Shown here one piece after another: positions 6,732-15,666 of a stretch of 64,000 nucleotides of DNA; positions within the stretch are counted from its first letter, which is position 1, and the number at the start of each line of letters is the position of its first letter. Position numbers and translations under genes: made by a program. Source of the DNA: CAJPPJ01 sp963536495 (GTDB lineage: Bacteria > Bacillota_I > Bacilli_A > RF39 > UBA660). The notes under the pieces were generated by a model, which saw nothing but the letters and a program-made list of their open reading frames with translations, did no database searches and was not told the origin of the DNA. The stretch spans positions 59,673 through 123,672 of the forward strand of contig CAUTAF010000003.1 in the NCBI GenBank assembly GCA_963536495.1, in the 5' to 3' direction.

Positions 6732-9726
6732 TCTTTTTCTTAAATACTAGATAACTAATAAATATGATTAATAGTATTACTAAACTATATGTCTTTATTC
6801 CAGTATTTGGATTAGTTATTCTTTTCTCTTTATCTAATAAATCATCTATTCTTTTTATCATATTAAACATATCTTCTTTTAATATAAAATCTTTATCATA
6901 TAAGTCTTTTGCTTCTTTTAATAATGTATTACATGCTTCACTCTTACATAACTTATCACTAATAGCTTTTTCTAATTCTTCTATTTTCTTTTTAAGTTCT
7001 TCTTTATCAGTTACAATCTTTTCTCTTAAATCTTTTATCTCTTTAGTAATTTTATCTACTTCTTCTTGAGTTGAAGTATTTCTATCTAAGTCTTTAGCTT
7101 CTTTTATCTTATCTATTAATTCTTTATATGAATTATCTACTTCTTTATTTATTTCTTTATCTAACTCTTCAAAGTTAGCTTTATCTCTTAGTTTATTTAT
7201 TTCTTTTTTGATATCATTTATTTCTTTTTTAGTTTTTTCTATTAGTTTTAATAATTCAGTATCACTAGTAGTTGCAGAATAAGACCCTTTTATATTATCT
7301 TTTTCTGTTACTTTACCAGGTAAATAGTTATTCTTAAGATTATCAACATCTAGTTTATTTTTAGTATCAAACGGATTTACTTTAGTATCTTCTATTAGTT
7401 TTTCTAACTGTTTAACAAGATTATCTAACTCATCTTTTTTACTCATATCAGGTAATGAATCTTTATTATATGGATCACTTCCTCTTGCTATTTCAACTGC
7501 ATTAGAAAATCCATCTCCATCTTTATCATCATCATCTTTATCTGGTATTCCGTCTTTATCAGTATCTCTTAAAAGTTTTATAGAAATATTTTTATTAAAT
7601 GTATAAATATTACCTTTTTCTTTATAAGTTATATTAAATATATGTTCTTCTTCAGTACCTGTAAACAAATAATCTATTACTCCAGTTACACTATTTGAAT
7701 TATAAGTTAATCCATTTGCTTTATTTAAATATTCATAACTTACTAAATTATCTCTTACTGTTTTTATAAAGTTAGTATTATCTACATTATCTTCTTTAGC
7801 ATAACTTCTTGTTATATTTATATTAAGTGGTTTCTTCTCTATTACTTCTAATGTTTCTGGAGTTACTGTTACTGTTGGTAATATATCTTCTTTTTCATAT
7901 ACTTTAACTGGTATATCTATTTCTTTAAATGTATCATCACTAAATGTAATTCTTACCTTAATAGTTTTATCCCCTTTTTCAGTAAATGTATTTGATGATA
8001 ATATTTCAAAGTTCTTAATATTAGCTGGTAAATTAGTTATCATTTCTTTTAATTTATTCACTGGTATTTTTTCATTTATTAAAGGTGTATAGTTTCCTTG
8101 ATCAAATACGGGATTAAAGCTATCTTCTTCTCCTGCTTCTACCGTAACAAAATAAAACCAATAAAAATAATGCCAATTATTTGATATATTATGATAAGTT
8201 CCGGTAACATCATATCTAAAGCTTCCAGTTTCATTAAACACATAAGTTTCACCATCTCTTTTAACATTAGATTTATCATGTGATGGCCACATAACAAAAC
8301 CTCTAAATTTATCTGTCAAATAAATTTCTTTGTCATTAAAATATAGTTTTGGTATTGTTACATATGAATTTTTTTTGACTGTTAGAGATATATATTCTTC
8401 CCCAATTATACGATTACTATTAAAATCTTCTTCAAAATAACTTGGAATTTTTATATTAGTTAAATAATTTGAATTTAATACAATAAGTTTTAAATTAGGA
8501 AATTTACTAAGATCTAATTTAGGAGTTTGCAAGGTGTTTCTACTTAAACGTAGTTCTTCTAATCTAATATTTTTTTCTATATTAATTTTTTTTATTTTTC
8601 TATCACAAATAATAACTTTGGTTAATTTTAAATTATTAGTAAAATCCCAATTTTCAAAATTTCTTTCTCCTATCATATTTTCACTAGAAATTTCAAATAT
8701 TCTTAAATTTATATTATTTTTTAAATCTATAGCATTTTCTAATTTTGTATCTATTAAATTTAAATCAGTTAAATTTATCAAATTACTAATATCTATTGAT
8801 CTTATGGGATTTTCAGATAATGATAAAGTTTGAATATTTATAGATGTACTTAAATCAATATTTGATATTTTATTTTTTGATAAAACAACTTTTTTTATTG
8901 ATGCAGGTAAAGTTATATTCGATATTTTATTATCATTTAAATTTAATTCTTCTATTCCTTCATGTAACGTTATATTTTCAATATTATTTTCTTTTGCTTC
9001 TAATGTTTTCACACTAGCAGGTACAACAAGACTTGTAAGTTTATTATCATTTAAATAAACAGTTTCTACTCCTTCTGGTAATGTTATAGATGGAAGAAGG
9101 TTATCATTTAAATATAATGTTTTTACTTTAAGAGCACTTGGTATTGTTATATCAGTTATTTTATTGTTATATAACCAAATATATTCAAAAGTATTTGCTG
9201 GAAAAGTTATATTTTTAATTTCACCTTCATACATAGATACATAAGTTAAATTATTAAAATCTGATAAATCTATATTTTCTTGAGTAACTCCTTTTATCAA
9301 AATTCTTTTTAAATTTATTAAATATTCTATACCTTGTAAATTAGCAACATTTTCTTTTGCAGATAAAGATAATAAATCCTGTATTTTATCTAAATCTACT
9401 TTAGATAATTGTTCTTCTTCTTTTACTTTTAAATCATCTACTGTTATAGTTGGTGTGTGAGACAATAAACTACCAGCATCATATCCCTCAGTGCTATAAT
9501 TATAGTAATAACTTGTAAAAATAATACCATCACACTTATTTCTCATGATACAAAGAAGAACTCCTCTTCTTAAGTTTTCATCTGGAAATGCTTGTTTATA
9601 TGTTACATTATAATTTAATTCTTTTAATTTTTTATATTTTATTTTAGGTTTTTTAGTTAATACAAAAAAAGATGTTATTAACATTAATAACACTACAATA
9701 ATAATTAATAACTTTTTCTTTTTCAT
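6709..9726 (-). CDS. Large LRR surface protein with Rib-like domain, TSP3 calcium loops, coiled coil and NPNTG wall anchor
   Basis: A 1,005-residue protein with an N-terminal signal/anchor, the pre-LRR cap QAFPDENLRR (near 50), then leucine-rich repeats of ~21 residues (about 130-430; for example LYLNDNLLPSITLPEGVETV). Rib/alpha-like immunoglobulin modules follow (FSDDTFKEIDIPVKV). TSP3-type Asp-rich calcium loops (DTDKDGIPDK) lie near 720. A long Lys/Glu coiled coil runs to about 965. It ends in NPNTG at 972-976, a hydrophobic segment and KKKKK, the layout of a sortase substrate with N in place of L. No sortase gene is in the window. It likely binds host or neighbour-cell ligands. It shares its N-terminal module with the second LRR gene at 11812-14877. 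Confidence 0.88.
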   Translation of the reverse strand: MKKKKLLIIIVVLLMLITSFFVLTKKPKIKYKKLKELNYNVTYKQAFPDENLRRGVLLCIMRNKCDGIIFTSYYYNYSTEGYDAGSLLSHTPTITVDDLKVKEEEQLSKVDLDKIQDLLSLSAKENVANLQGIEYLINLKRILIKGVTQENIDLSDFNNLTYVSMYEGEIKNITFPANTFEYIWLYNNKITDITIPSALKVKTLYLNDNLLPSITLPEGVETVYLNDNKLTSLVVPASVKTLEAKENNIENITLHEGIEELNLNDNKISNITLPASIKKVVLSKNKISNIDLSTSINIQTLSLSENPIRSIDISNLINLTDLNLIDTKLENAIDLKNNINLRIFEISSENMIGERNFENWDFTNNLKLTKVIICDRKIKKINIEKNIRLEELRLSRNTLQTPKLDLSKFPNLKLIVLNSNYLTNIKIPSYFEEDFNSNRIIGEEYISLTVKKNSYVTIPKLYFNDKEIYLTDKFRGFVMWPSHDKSNVKRDGETYVFNETGSFRYDVTGTYHNISNNWHYFYWFYFVTVEAGEEDSFNPVFDQGNYTPLINEKIPVNKLKEMITNLPANIKNFEILSSNTFTEKGDKTIKVRITFSDDTFKEIDIPVKVYEKEDILPTVTVTPETLEVIEKKPLNINITRSYAKEDNVDNTNFIKTVRDNLVSYEYLNKANGLTYNSNSVTGVIDYLFTGTEEEHIFNITYKEKGNIYTFNKNISIKLLRDTDKDGIPDKDDDDKDGDGFSNAVEIARGSDPYNKDSLPDMSKKDELDNLVKQLEKLIEDTKVNPFDTKNKLDVDNLKNNYLPGKVTEKDNIKGSYSATTSDTELLKLIEKTKKEINDIKKEINKLRDKANFEELDKEINKEVDNSYKELIDKIKEAKDLDRNTSTQEEVDKITKEIKDLREKIVTDKEELKKKIEELEKAISDKLCKSEACNTLLKEAKDLYDKDFILKEDMFNMIKRIDDLLDKEKRITNPNTGIKTYSLVILLIIFISYLVFKKKKKVYFKN

Positions 9727-9780
9727 AACGACCTCTATTATCTATATTATATATATATATATATATGCAAGATGCAAGAA

Positions 9781-9810
9781 AAAGATAAAGTTAATTTTTA
9801 ACTTTATCTT
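9781..9810 (-). terminator. Terminator of the 26-residue-repeat protein gene
   Basis: An 11-bp stem (9782-9792 with 9800-9810) is followed on the minus strand by a U run. Left of it is an alternating (AT)n tract (about 9745-9766) upstream of the LRR gene. Confidence 0.7.
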
Positions 9811-11746
9811 ATAGATTTTTTCTTTTTTGTATTGATTTAAAATTTTTATTAGTCATAGTAACAATATTATTTATTTTATTATCTTTTAGATAATCTAAAT
9901 CATTATCTATTAAATAATTTATTCTTTCTTTTAATATATTTATATTTAATGTAAATACACCTTCATTACTTGGTAAAACACCTAATAAACCTTTTGAACT
10001 CATATAATCAAACACTTCTTTTATTCTATTTAAATTTTTAGTTACAATAGCAGGTGTTATATATTTTTCACCATAATTTTCTTTAATATAAGAATAATTT
10101 TCTTTTAATTCTTCTTCTTTTATTCTTAATAAATCATTATTTAATTTTAAAGAATATTTTTTTAAAAACTCTATTCTTGTTTTTAAATAATCTTCACTTT
10201 TACTGTACATTAGAGATGTTATTTCAATATTATTATCTTTTAATAATTTAGTTATATTTTTAACAACATCATTAGATTTTAAATACATAGTAGAATATAT
10301 ATCTATTTCTTCTTTCTTTGAAAACTCTATTAAATCTATAAGTTCTTCTGCTTTCTTTTCAAAAATAGTAGAATTTAATACTAAATTATTTTCTTTTGCT
10401 ATAGTTAATATTTTCTTTATTTCTTCCTCTTTCTTAGACATAATTGATGAAGATAACGGTATATTTTCTTTTTCTGTTAAATTTATTATAGATTTTAAGA
10501 CATCTATTTTCTTTTCAAAATAAGCATCTTTTATTGCAATATTTTTTTCTTTTAATAATTTAATTATTTCAATTACTTCATTATTATTTTTATTAAACAT
10601 AGCAGGTAACAAAGAAATATTTTCTTCTTTTAAAACTTTAATTAAGTTTTCAAAATCTTTGGAACTTTTTCTTAAAAAATATTTTTTAAATTCAATATTT
10701 TCTTTTTTACATATATCTTTTATTTCTTTTATTTTTTCTACATTTGCATAGAAAATATCAGATGTTAAAAATATATTTTCTTTTTTTGATAATTCTATTA
10801 AATCTGATAAATGTTCTTTATTTAAATGAAAAATACTAGCTCTTATTTCAAAATTATTTATTTTTGCTTCATATAAAATTTCTTCTAATTCTTTTGAATT
10901 TTTTAAAAATACTGAACTAGGTATCTTTTTAAGATTATATTTATTACAAATATCTATTATTTTATTTATTTCATTAATATCTTTAGTAAAAACAGTAACA
11001 TTATAGCTTATATTATTTTCTTTTAAAACATTAAAAATAGCTTTTAATTCATCTATATCTTTACTATACATAATATCACTAAATTCTAAGTTGTTTGTTT
11101 TAACATATTCTACTATCTTTTCAATATTTTCATTACTTGTATTAAGCATATAACTAGAAAATTTAATATTTAATTCTTTTGATAATTCTAACTTTTCTTT
11201 CAAATTATTAACACTATGTCTAAACATTTTAGAATTTACTTCTACATTATATTTTTCACATAATTTAAATATTTGATCATAATCTATAGAACTATTAGCA
11301 TCCATAATAATACTAAGTAATAAATCATCATTAACATTATATTTTCTTAAGATATTTTCTTGATATTTTATATAATTAATATCTTTAGATAATACTGATA
11401 GTTTCTTATTAATAAGACTTTCTTCGTAATTATCTTTTAAATATCTTACTTTTTCTATTAATTCTTTATTATTTTCTATTAATATATGTATACAACTATT
11501 TAATTTTGATTTATTAAAGTTTTCTTTAATTAAATATTCATAATTATTTTTAACATTATTAAAATTACCAAGTAATATACTAGGACATTTTTCAATTGTT
11601 TTTATAGATACTTTATTTTGAATTAAAAAATTAAGTATCTTATCTACTTCATCTAATTCTAAACACTCTATTTGATCTTCTTTTAATGAATATAAAAAAT
11701 TAATATTTATTCCATATTTTATTATTAACTTTTCTAAATCTTGCAT
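9809..11746 (-). CDS. Cytoplasmic solenoid protein of fourteen ~26-residue helical repeats (mTERF-like)
   Basis: The 645-residue protein has no signal peptide or membrane segment. From about residue 167 to 531 the pattern N-(I/L)-x3-x2-(I/M)-(F/Y)-x-K...(I/L)-x2-(I/L)-x2-x-K-(E/K) recurs every 26 residues, 14 times, with a single one-residue insertion. The N-terminal part has a looser version (KCPSILLGNFNNVKNNYEYL) that resembles mitochondrial transcription termination factor (mTERF) repeats. The C-terminal segment (FDYM...VFTLNINIL) resembles the end of the 30-residue-repeat proteins at 51-57 kb. Binding of nucleic acid or protein is inference. The ATG at 11746 is chosen because AAAGGGG lies just upstream; a TTG further up would add six residues. 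It sits between two LRR surface genes but is a separate unit. Confidence 0.8.
   Translation of the reverse strand: MQDLEKLIIKYGININFLYSLKEDQIECLELDEVDKILNFLIQNKVSIKTIEKCPSILLGNFNNVKNNYEYLIKENFNKSKLNSCIHILIENNKELIEKVRYLKDNYEESLINKKLSVLSKDINYIKYQENILRKYNVNDDLLLSIIMDANSSIDYDQIFKLCEKYNVEVNSKMFRHSVNNLKEKLELSKELNIKFSSYMLNTSNENIEKIVEYVKTNNLEFSDIMYSKDIDELKAIFNVLKENNISYNVTVFTKDINEINKIIDICNKYNLKKIPSSVFLKNSKELEEILYEAKINNFEIRASIFHLNKEHLSDLIELSKKENIFLTSDIFYANVEKIKEIKDICKKENIEFKKYFLRKSSKDFENLIKVLKEENISLLPAMFNKNNNEVIEIIKLLKEKNIAIKDAYFEKKIDVLKSIINLTEKENIPLSSSIMSKKEEEIKKILTIAKENNLVLNSTIFEKKAEELIDLIEFSKKEEIDIYSTMYLKSNDVVKNITKLLKDNNIEITSLMYSKSEDYLKTRIEFLKKYSLKLNNDLLRIKEEELKENYSYIKENYGEKYITPAIVTKNLNRIKEVFDYMSSKGLLGVLPSNEGVFTLNINILKERINYLIDNDLDYLKDNKINNIVTMTNKNFKSIQKRKNL
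10154..11248 (-). repeat. Array of 14 x 26-codon repeats
   Basis: Within the gene at 9809-11746 the unit starts (the conserved Asn/Ile pair) are spaced 26 codons apart, with one spacing of 27. The DNA units have diverged strongly, so the periodicity is clear in protein but not as near-identical DNA. Confidence 0.85.
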
Positions 11747-11776
11747 ATTTGCCCCTTTAAACAAGCTTATTATAAT

Positions 11777-11807
11777 AAAAAAAACAGGAAAATTAAAGTG
11801 TTTTCCT
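11777..11807 (-). terminator. Terminator of the second LRR gene
   Basis: A 7-bp stem (11786-11792 with 11801-11807) is followed on the minus strand by eight U. A TATAAT on the same strand just beyond it probably serves the repeat-protein gene. Confidence 0.75.
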
Positions 11808-11811
11808 ATTT

Positions 11812-14800
11812 TTATGATTTTACTTTATAACATATCTTAGTTACTTTATAACTTGTATTATCTTTTGGATCAGTTTGATCTCTTTCTTCATCTGTATCAC
11901 TTACTTGATCATTATCATCATCTTCATCGATACTATCCGGTATAGAATCAGAATCTGTATCTCTTAATATAGTAATAGTTTGAACAATTTTTATTTGTCC
12001 TTCACTATCAATTTCTAAAATATCAACAACTTTTCTTTCTTCGTTCCCTGTCCAACTAGGATTAAGAAATTTAATATTTGTATTATACTTATCAGTTAAT
12101 ATATCATTTAAATTACCTGTAACTTCAGTTATATTATATGTTTTTTCACTTAGTTTATAAGTTAAACATTCATAAGTTTCAGGATTACAACCGTTTTCTG
12201 GTAATTCGTTTTTCTTAATAAATATCTTGTTATTATTATAACTAATATATTCTTCATTTGTTGGAATAAAACTATATAAATCTATTTCTTTTTCTTTTTT
12301 CTCATATATTGCTAATGGCATTTCAAATTCACTTGTACTTTCATCAGAAAATTTAAATTTAACTTTAAATTTTTTAAAACCTTTAGTTGAAACTATATTA
12401 GCTACTTCAGTTAAAGATAATTCTCTATTTGATTCATCAAATATTTTATAAGTAATTCCAGTTTTTAAATTAACTATATTATTACTATATATTTCATTTG
12501 GATCTACATCAGTATATTTTATATCTGTATTAAATACTGGTTTAAAATCATCCGCCATTATTCTTTCAATTTCTACTGGTATTTTAACTTCTTTTACTTG
12601 TCCATTTCTAAGTACTACATTAACTTTTGCTTCTTGAAGTCCTAATTGAGTAGAATTTGTTCTTATTACTATATCTATTCTTTTTATATTATTTGGTAAG
12701 TTAGTAATTGAAGCTTTATATTGTTCATCTGTTATTGTTTGTTTTCTTTTAATAGTTATTTTTGTTACTAGAGGATTATAATTATCTTTTGTTACTTCCT
12801 CTACATTTACTGGTACTATAACATTTTTTATAGAATCATCACTAAATGTTACTTTTGTTGTTATATTTTTTATACCAGGTGTTGATGTATCTAATTGAGT
12901 TATATCTACTTCAAATTTTTTTATACTTGTCGGTAAATTAGTTATAGCATTTTTATAATCCATCTGGGTAAATGTAGCTTCATATCCTTCTTTTGTATTT
13001 AATGTATTAACTACAGGATTAAATAAAGTTGCTTCACTAGGTATTACAGTTATTGTTACATCTCCACCATTTCCTTTTTCTCTAGTTATTCCTTCAGTGT
13101 CATTACGATAAAAGACATTAAAATTAACTTTAGATTCACCATTTTTTTTCATTCTATATGTTTGAAAACCTGTCTTTTCAAATATAGCATTATTTTCTAC
13201 TAACTCTCCATAATTATAATTACCATTTTCACTTCCGTATTTTATAGGTAAAGTAAATTCTTTTCCTTCTTTTACTTTTATTTCTATATGTTGTGGAACA
13301 TTTAAACATTCATTAGCTGTTATAACAGTAGTTAATTTATTTTCACTATAATTAAGTTTTTCACACTCTATCGTTTTATTTGGTAATACTAATTCTTCTA
13401 ATTTATTATTACTTACATTTATTTTTTCTAATCTTGTTTTTGTACTTAAATTTAAAGAAGCTAACTTATTATTTGAAAGATTTATTAGGTTAAGATTATT
13501 TATATTATCTAAGTCAATCTCAGTTAATTTATTATTAGATAAATTAAGTTCTTGCATATAAAGATTATCACCTAATTTTATAGATTCAACTTTAGAATTA
13601 ACTATAGTTACATATTCTAAACGATGTAGAGTTTTTAAATCAAGATTTGGTTGATTAGTAAACGGATTATTTTTTATCGTCAATGCTACAAGAGTTGGTA
13701 TATTTTGAATATTTAATTCTTTAAATTCAGTATTGTTTTCTAAAATTAAAGATAGTAGCTTACTTGGAAAAGTTCCTGAAGTATTAACTATTCCAGAATG
13801 AGATACTTTTGAATTAACCATACTAAAAGTTTTTAAATTTTTATTTTTAGTATCATTAAAAATAACTGTTGTTAAATTTTCTCCACCTACATATAATTCT
13901 TCTAATGCTTCCATATCTTTTACATCAACAGAAGATACTTTAGAATATTCCATATTTAAATGTTTTGCTTTTTTATTATATGAAAAATTAAATGGAACAG
14001 TTCCTTTGTTATAACTTAAATCTATATATTCTAGATTAGGAAAATTTGAAAATGAAATATTTGTAAAATTATTATTAGATCCATCAAAATATTTTAAATT
14101 AGTATTTCTTCTACTTATAAATTCAACAAGATTATTATCATTTAAATCAACTGTTTTAAGTGATGTATTATTACCTATATCAATATTTTTATAATCACAA
14201 TAATTTATTGTTAAATTTTGTAACCAATTATGATTTCTTAAATCTAATTTAGAATTAATATTTTGTCTTGTAGTTGGAGTTTTAATAATAAATTCTAGAT
14301 TAGTTAATCTAACAGTACTATGTAAATTAATTTGACATGGAGAACTTGTAGGGTCATATCCATATAATTTTAAGTGAATTAATCTATTAGTTGTACTTGT
14401 AACATCAATTCTAGAAGTTTCAACAGCATTAGAATAAAGTAATTTTAACCATGGTAGATATTCAATACCAGTAAAATTTTTTATTTTTTTACCATTTTCT
14501 TCATCTTTAATATATAACATCACAATATTATTTAATGAATGTTTATTTAAAGGATCTTTTTCTTTAGATTTTATTGCATCAGTTATTTTAGAATCTGTTA
14601 TTACATCAGGTCCATTATCATTATCTTCTCTTATATCTCTATCTATATATTGATTTTTTAAACTACGACAGTTGTTTGTAACTACACAATATAAAATAGA
14701 ATGTCTTAATTTTTCATCAGGAAATGCTTGTTTATAACTAACATTATAATTTAGTGCCTTTATTTTATCTAAAGATATTTCATTACTAGTTTGTTTTTGT

Positions 14801-14877
14801 AACAAAAGAAAAATTGAAATCATAAAAAATAAAATAATAAATTTTTCAAAAATTTTCGTTTTATTTTTTTTATACAT
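11812..14877 (-). CDS. Second LRR surface protein, with Rib-like domains and TSP3 loops but no wall anchor
   Basis: A paralogue of the LRR protein at 6709-9726, 1,021 residues from the ATG at 14877 (AGGAGGAG upstream; a TTG two codons earlier is possible). It has an N-terminal hydrophobic signal segment, the same cap (YNVSYKQAFPDEKLR) and leucine-rich repeats to about residue 510. At least three Rib-like modules follow, each introduced by ITNLP-type sequence and ending in VPV or IPV strands. TSP3-like loops (DTDSDSIPDS) lie near 970. It then stops about 50 residues later without coiled coil, sorting motif or membrane segment. It is therefore either secreted, held by its N-terminal segment, or a shortened derivative. 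A clean terminator directly follows. Confidence 0.87.
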   Translation of the reverse strand: MYKKNKTKIFEKFIILFFMISIFLLLQKQTSNEISLDKIKALNYNVSYKQAFPDEKLRHSILYCVVTNNCRSLKNQYIDRDIREDNDNGPDVITDSKITDAIKSKEKDPLNKHSLNNIVMLYIKDEENGKKIKNFTGIEYLPWLKLLYSNAVETSRIDVTSTTNRLIHLKLYGYDPTSSPCQINLHSTVRLTNLEFIIKTPTTRQNINSKLDLRNHNWLQNLTINYCDYKNIDIGNNTSLKTVDLNDNNLVEFISRRNTNLKYFDGSNNNFTNISFSNFPNLEYIDLSYNKGTVPFNFSYNKKAKHLNMEYSKVSSVDVKDMEALEELYVGGENLTTVIFNDTKNKNLKTFSMVNSKVSHSGIVNTSGTFPSKLLSLILENNTEFKELNIQNIPTLVALTIKNNPFTNQPNLDLKTLHRLEYVTIVNSKVESIKLGDNLYMQELNLSNNKLTEIDLDNINNLNLINLSNNKLASLNLSTKTRLEKINVSNNKLEELVLPNKTIECEKLNYSENKLTTVITANECLNVPQHIEIKVKEGKEFTLPIKYGSENGNYNYGELVENNAIFEKTGFQTYRMKKNGESKVNFNVFYRNDTEGITREKGNGGDVTITVIPSEATLFNPVVNTLNTKEGYEATFTQMDYKNAITNLPTSIKKFEVDITQLDTSTPGIKNITTKVTFSDDSIKNVIVPVNVEEVTKDNYNPLVTKITIKRKQTITDEQYKASITNLPNNIKRIDIVIRTNSTQLGLQEAKVNVVLRNGQVKEVKIPVEIERIMADDFKPVFNTDIKYTDVDPNEIYSNNIVNLKTGITYKIFDESNRELSLTEVANIVSTKGFKKFKVKFKFSDESTSEFEMPLAIYEKKEKEIDLYSFIPTNEEYISYNNNKIFIKKNELPENGCNPETYECLTYKLSEKTYNITEVTGNLNDILTDKYNTNIKFLNPSWTGNEERKVVDILEIDSEGQIKIVQTITILRDTDSDSIPDSIDEDDDNDQVSDTDEERDQTDPKDNTSYKVTKICYKVKS

Positions 14878-14930
14878 CTTCAATTCTCCTCCTAATTATC
14901 ATATATAAGCATATCATATAAAAGACTAAA

Positions 14931-14954
14931 AAAGAAGATTAATAAATCTTCTTT
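14931..14954 (-). terminator. Terminator of the nrdD-nrdG operon
   Basis: A perfect 10-bp stem (14931-14940 with 14945-14954, loop AATA) followed on the minus strand by a U-rich run; it overlaps the end of nrdG. Confidence 0.8.
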
Positions 14955-15504
14955 ATATATATATATCTTTTGTCTTTTGCGTGTTTTTAAGTTTTTTGTT
15001 TTTATATTTAGATACTTCTATAGTTTTACTATTTTTTAAACTTTTAGGAACATCTATAACTCTTTGATTAGTTGAACCTCTAAAAAGACATTCCATACTC
15101 TTTTTAGCCATAATAAATGGTCCATCTATTAAAACATCTATATATTTTAAAAATTCCATAATTTCCGGTTTAGATAAAGAAAGTTTTAATAGTTCTTCAT
15201 AAAGATATCCAGTATAACACCAAATACTTTTTCCTTTACTTTTTAATTCTTTTGCTATCATACTACAAGCTTTTGCTTGTAAAAAAGGATCTCCTCCAGA
15301 AAATGTTATACCATCATTTGAGTCTTTTAAAGCTTCAATTACTTCTTTTACATCAAATTCTTTTCCACCACTACAAGGTATAGTTTCAGGATTATGACAT
15401 CCAGGACAATGTCTTGGACATCCTTGAGTCCAAATAACCGTTCTAAGTCCTTCTCCATCAACTATACTATCTCTCATGATAGATGATGCTAATTTGATTT
15501 TCAT
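14953..15504 (-). CDS. nrdG: Anaerobic ribonucleotide reductase activase (radical SAM)
   Basis: The cluster motif CPRHCPGC (CxxxCxxC) near residue 29 binds the 4Fe-4S cluster that cleaves S-adenosylmethionine. The N-terminal MRDSIVDGEGLRTVIWTQGC and the GITFSGGDPFLQ segment are typical of NrdG. It makes the glycyl radical on NrdD, or here probably on the small separate subunit encoded one base upstream of it. The 183 residues include a basic tail (KNKKLKNTQK) somewhat longer than usual. It is the last gene of the nrdD / glycyl-radical peptide / nrdG unit. Confidence 0.95.
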   Translation of the reverse strand: MKIKLASSIMRDSIVDGEGLRTVIWTQGCPRHCPGCHNPETIPCSGGKEFDVKEVIEALKDSNDGITFSGGDPFLQAKACSMIAKELKSKGKSIWCYTGYLYEELLKLSLSKPEIMEFLKYIDVLIDGPFIMAKKSMECLFRGSTNQRVIDVPKSLKNSKTIEVSKYKNKKLKNTQKTKDIYI

Positions 15505-15505
15505 T

Positions 15506-15664
15506 TTATAGATAAATATCTTTTATTCCTGAATGTTTAACTCTATCTTTTTCTTCACTTCTTTTTCCGTCATTAAATCTATCTACAGTACCTACTAAAT
15601 AACCAGTAATTCTTCTAATTCTTTCGAATTTAACTTTTTCTCCTACCATTTTTTCGTTTTTCAT
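15506..15664 (-). CDS. Stand-alone glycyl-radical C-terminal segment of class III ribonucleotide reductase
   Basis: The 52-residue product contains FERIRRITGYLVG and FNDGKRSEEKDRVKHSG. In class III NrdD proteins the RxxGY segment near the C-terminus carries the glycyl radical (Gly681 in E. coli NrdD), followed by a basic tail of this kind. Here it is a gene of its own: the ATG at 15664 lies two bases after the nrdD stop and has a perfect AAGGAGG site inside the nrdD 3' end. A longer reading from an upstream alternative start at 15694 has no such support. It probably docks onto NrdD and supplies the radical, as GrcA (YfiD) does for damaged pyruvate formate-lyase; that role is inference. Confidence 0.85.
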   Translation of the reverse strand: MKNEKMVGEKVKFERIRRITGYLVGTVDRFNDGKRSEEKDRVKHSGIKDIYL

Positions 15665-15666
15665 AA

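Noticed and set aside
6764..7069. Plus-strand open frame opposite the LRR gene (also 8534-8833, 29904-30107, 37227-37460, 37752-38081, 48645-48854)
   Set aside because: They lie antisense within well-supported genes, have Ser/Phe/Ile-rich shadow composition and lack ribosome binding sites.
9745..9766. (AT)n tract upstream of the first LRR gene as a phase-variation switch
   Set aside because: The tract is short, imperfect, lies outside the coding frame and is not placed between clear -35 and -10 boxes; simple AT richness explains it.
11746..11764. Upstream TTG start for the 26-residue-repeat gene
   Set aside because: The AAAGGGG ribosome binding site lies between that codon and the ATG at 11746, so the ATG is the likely start.
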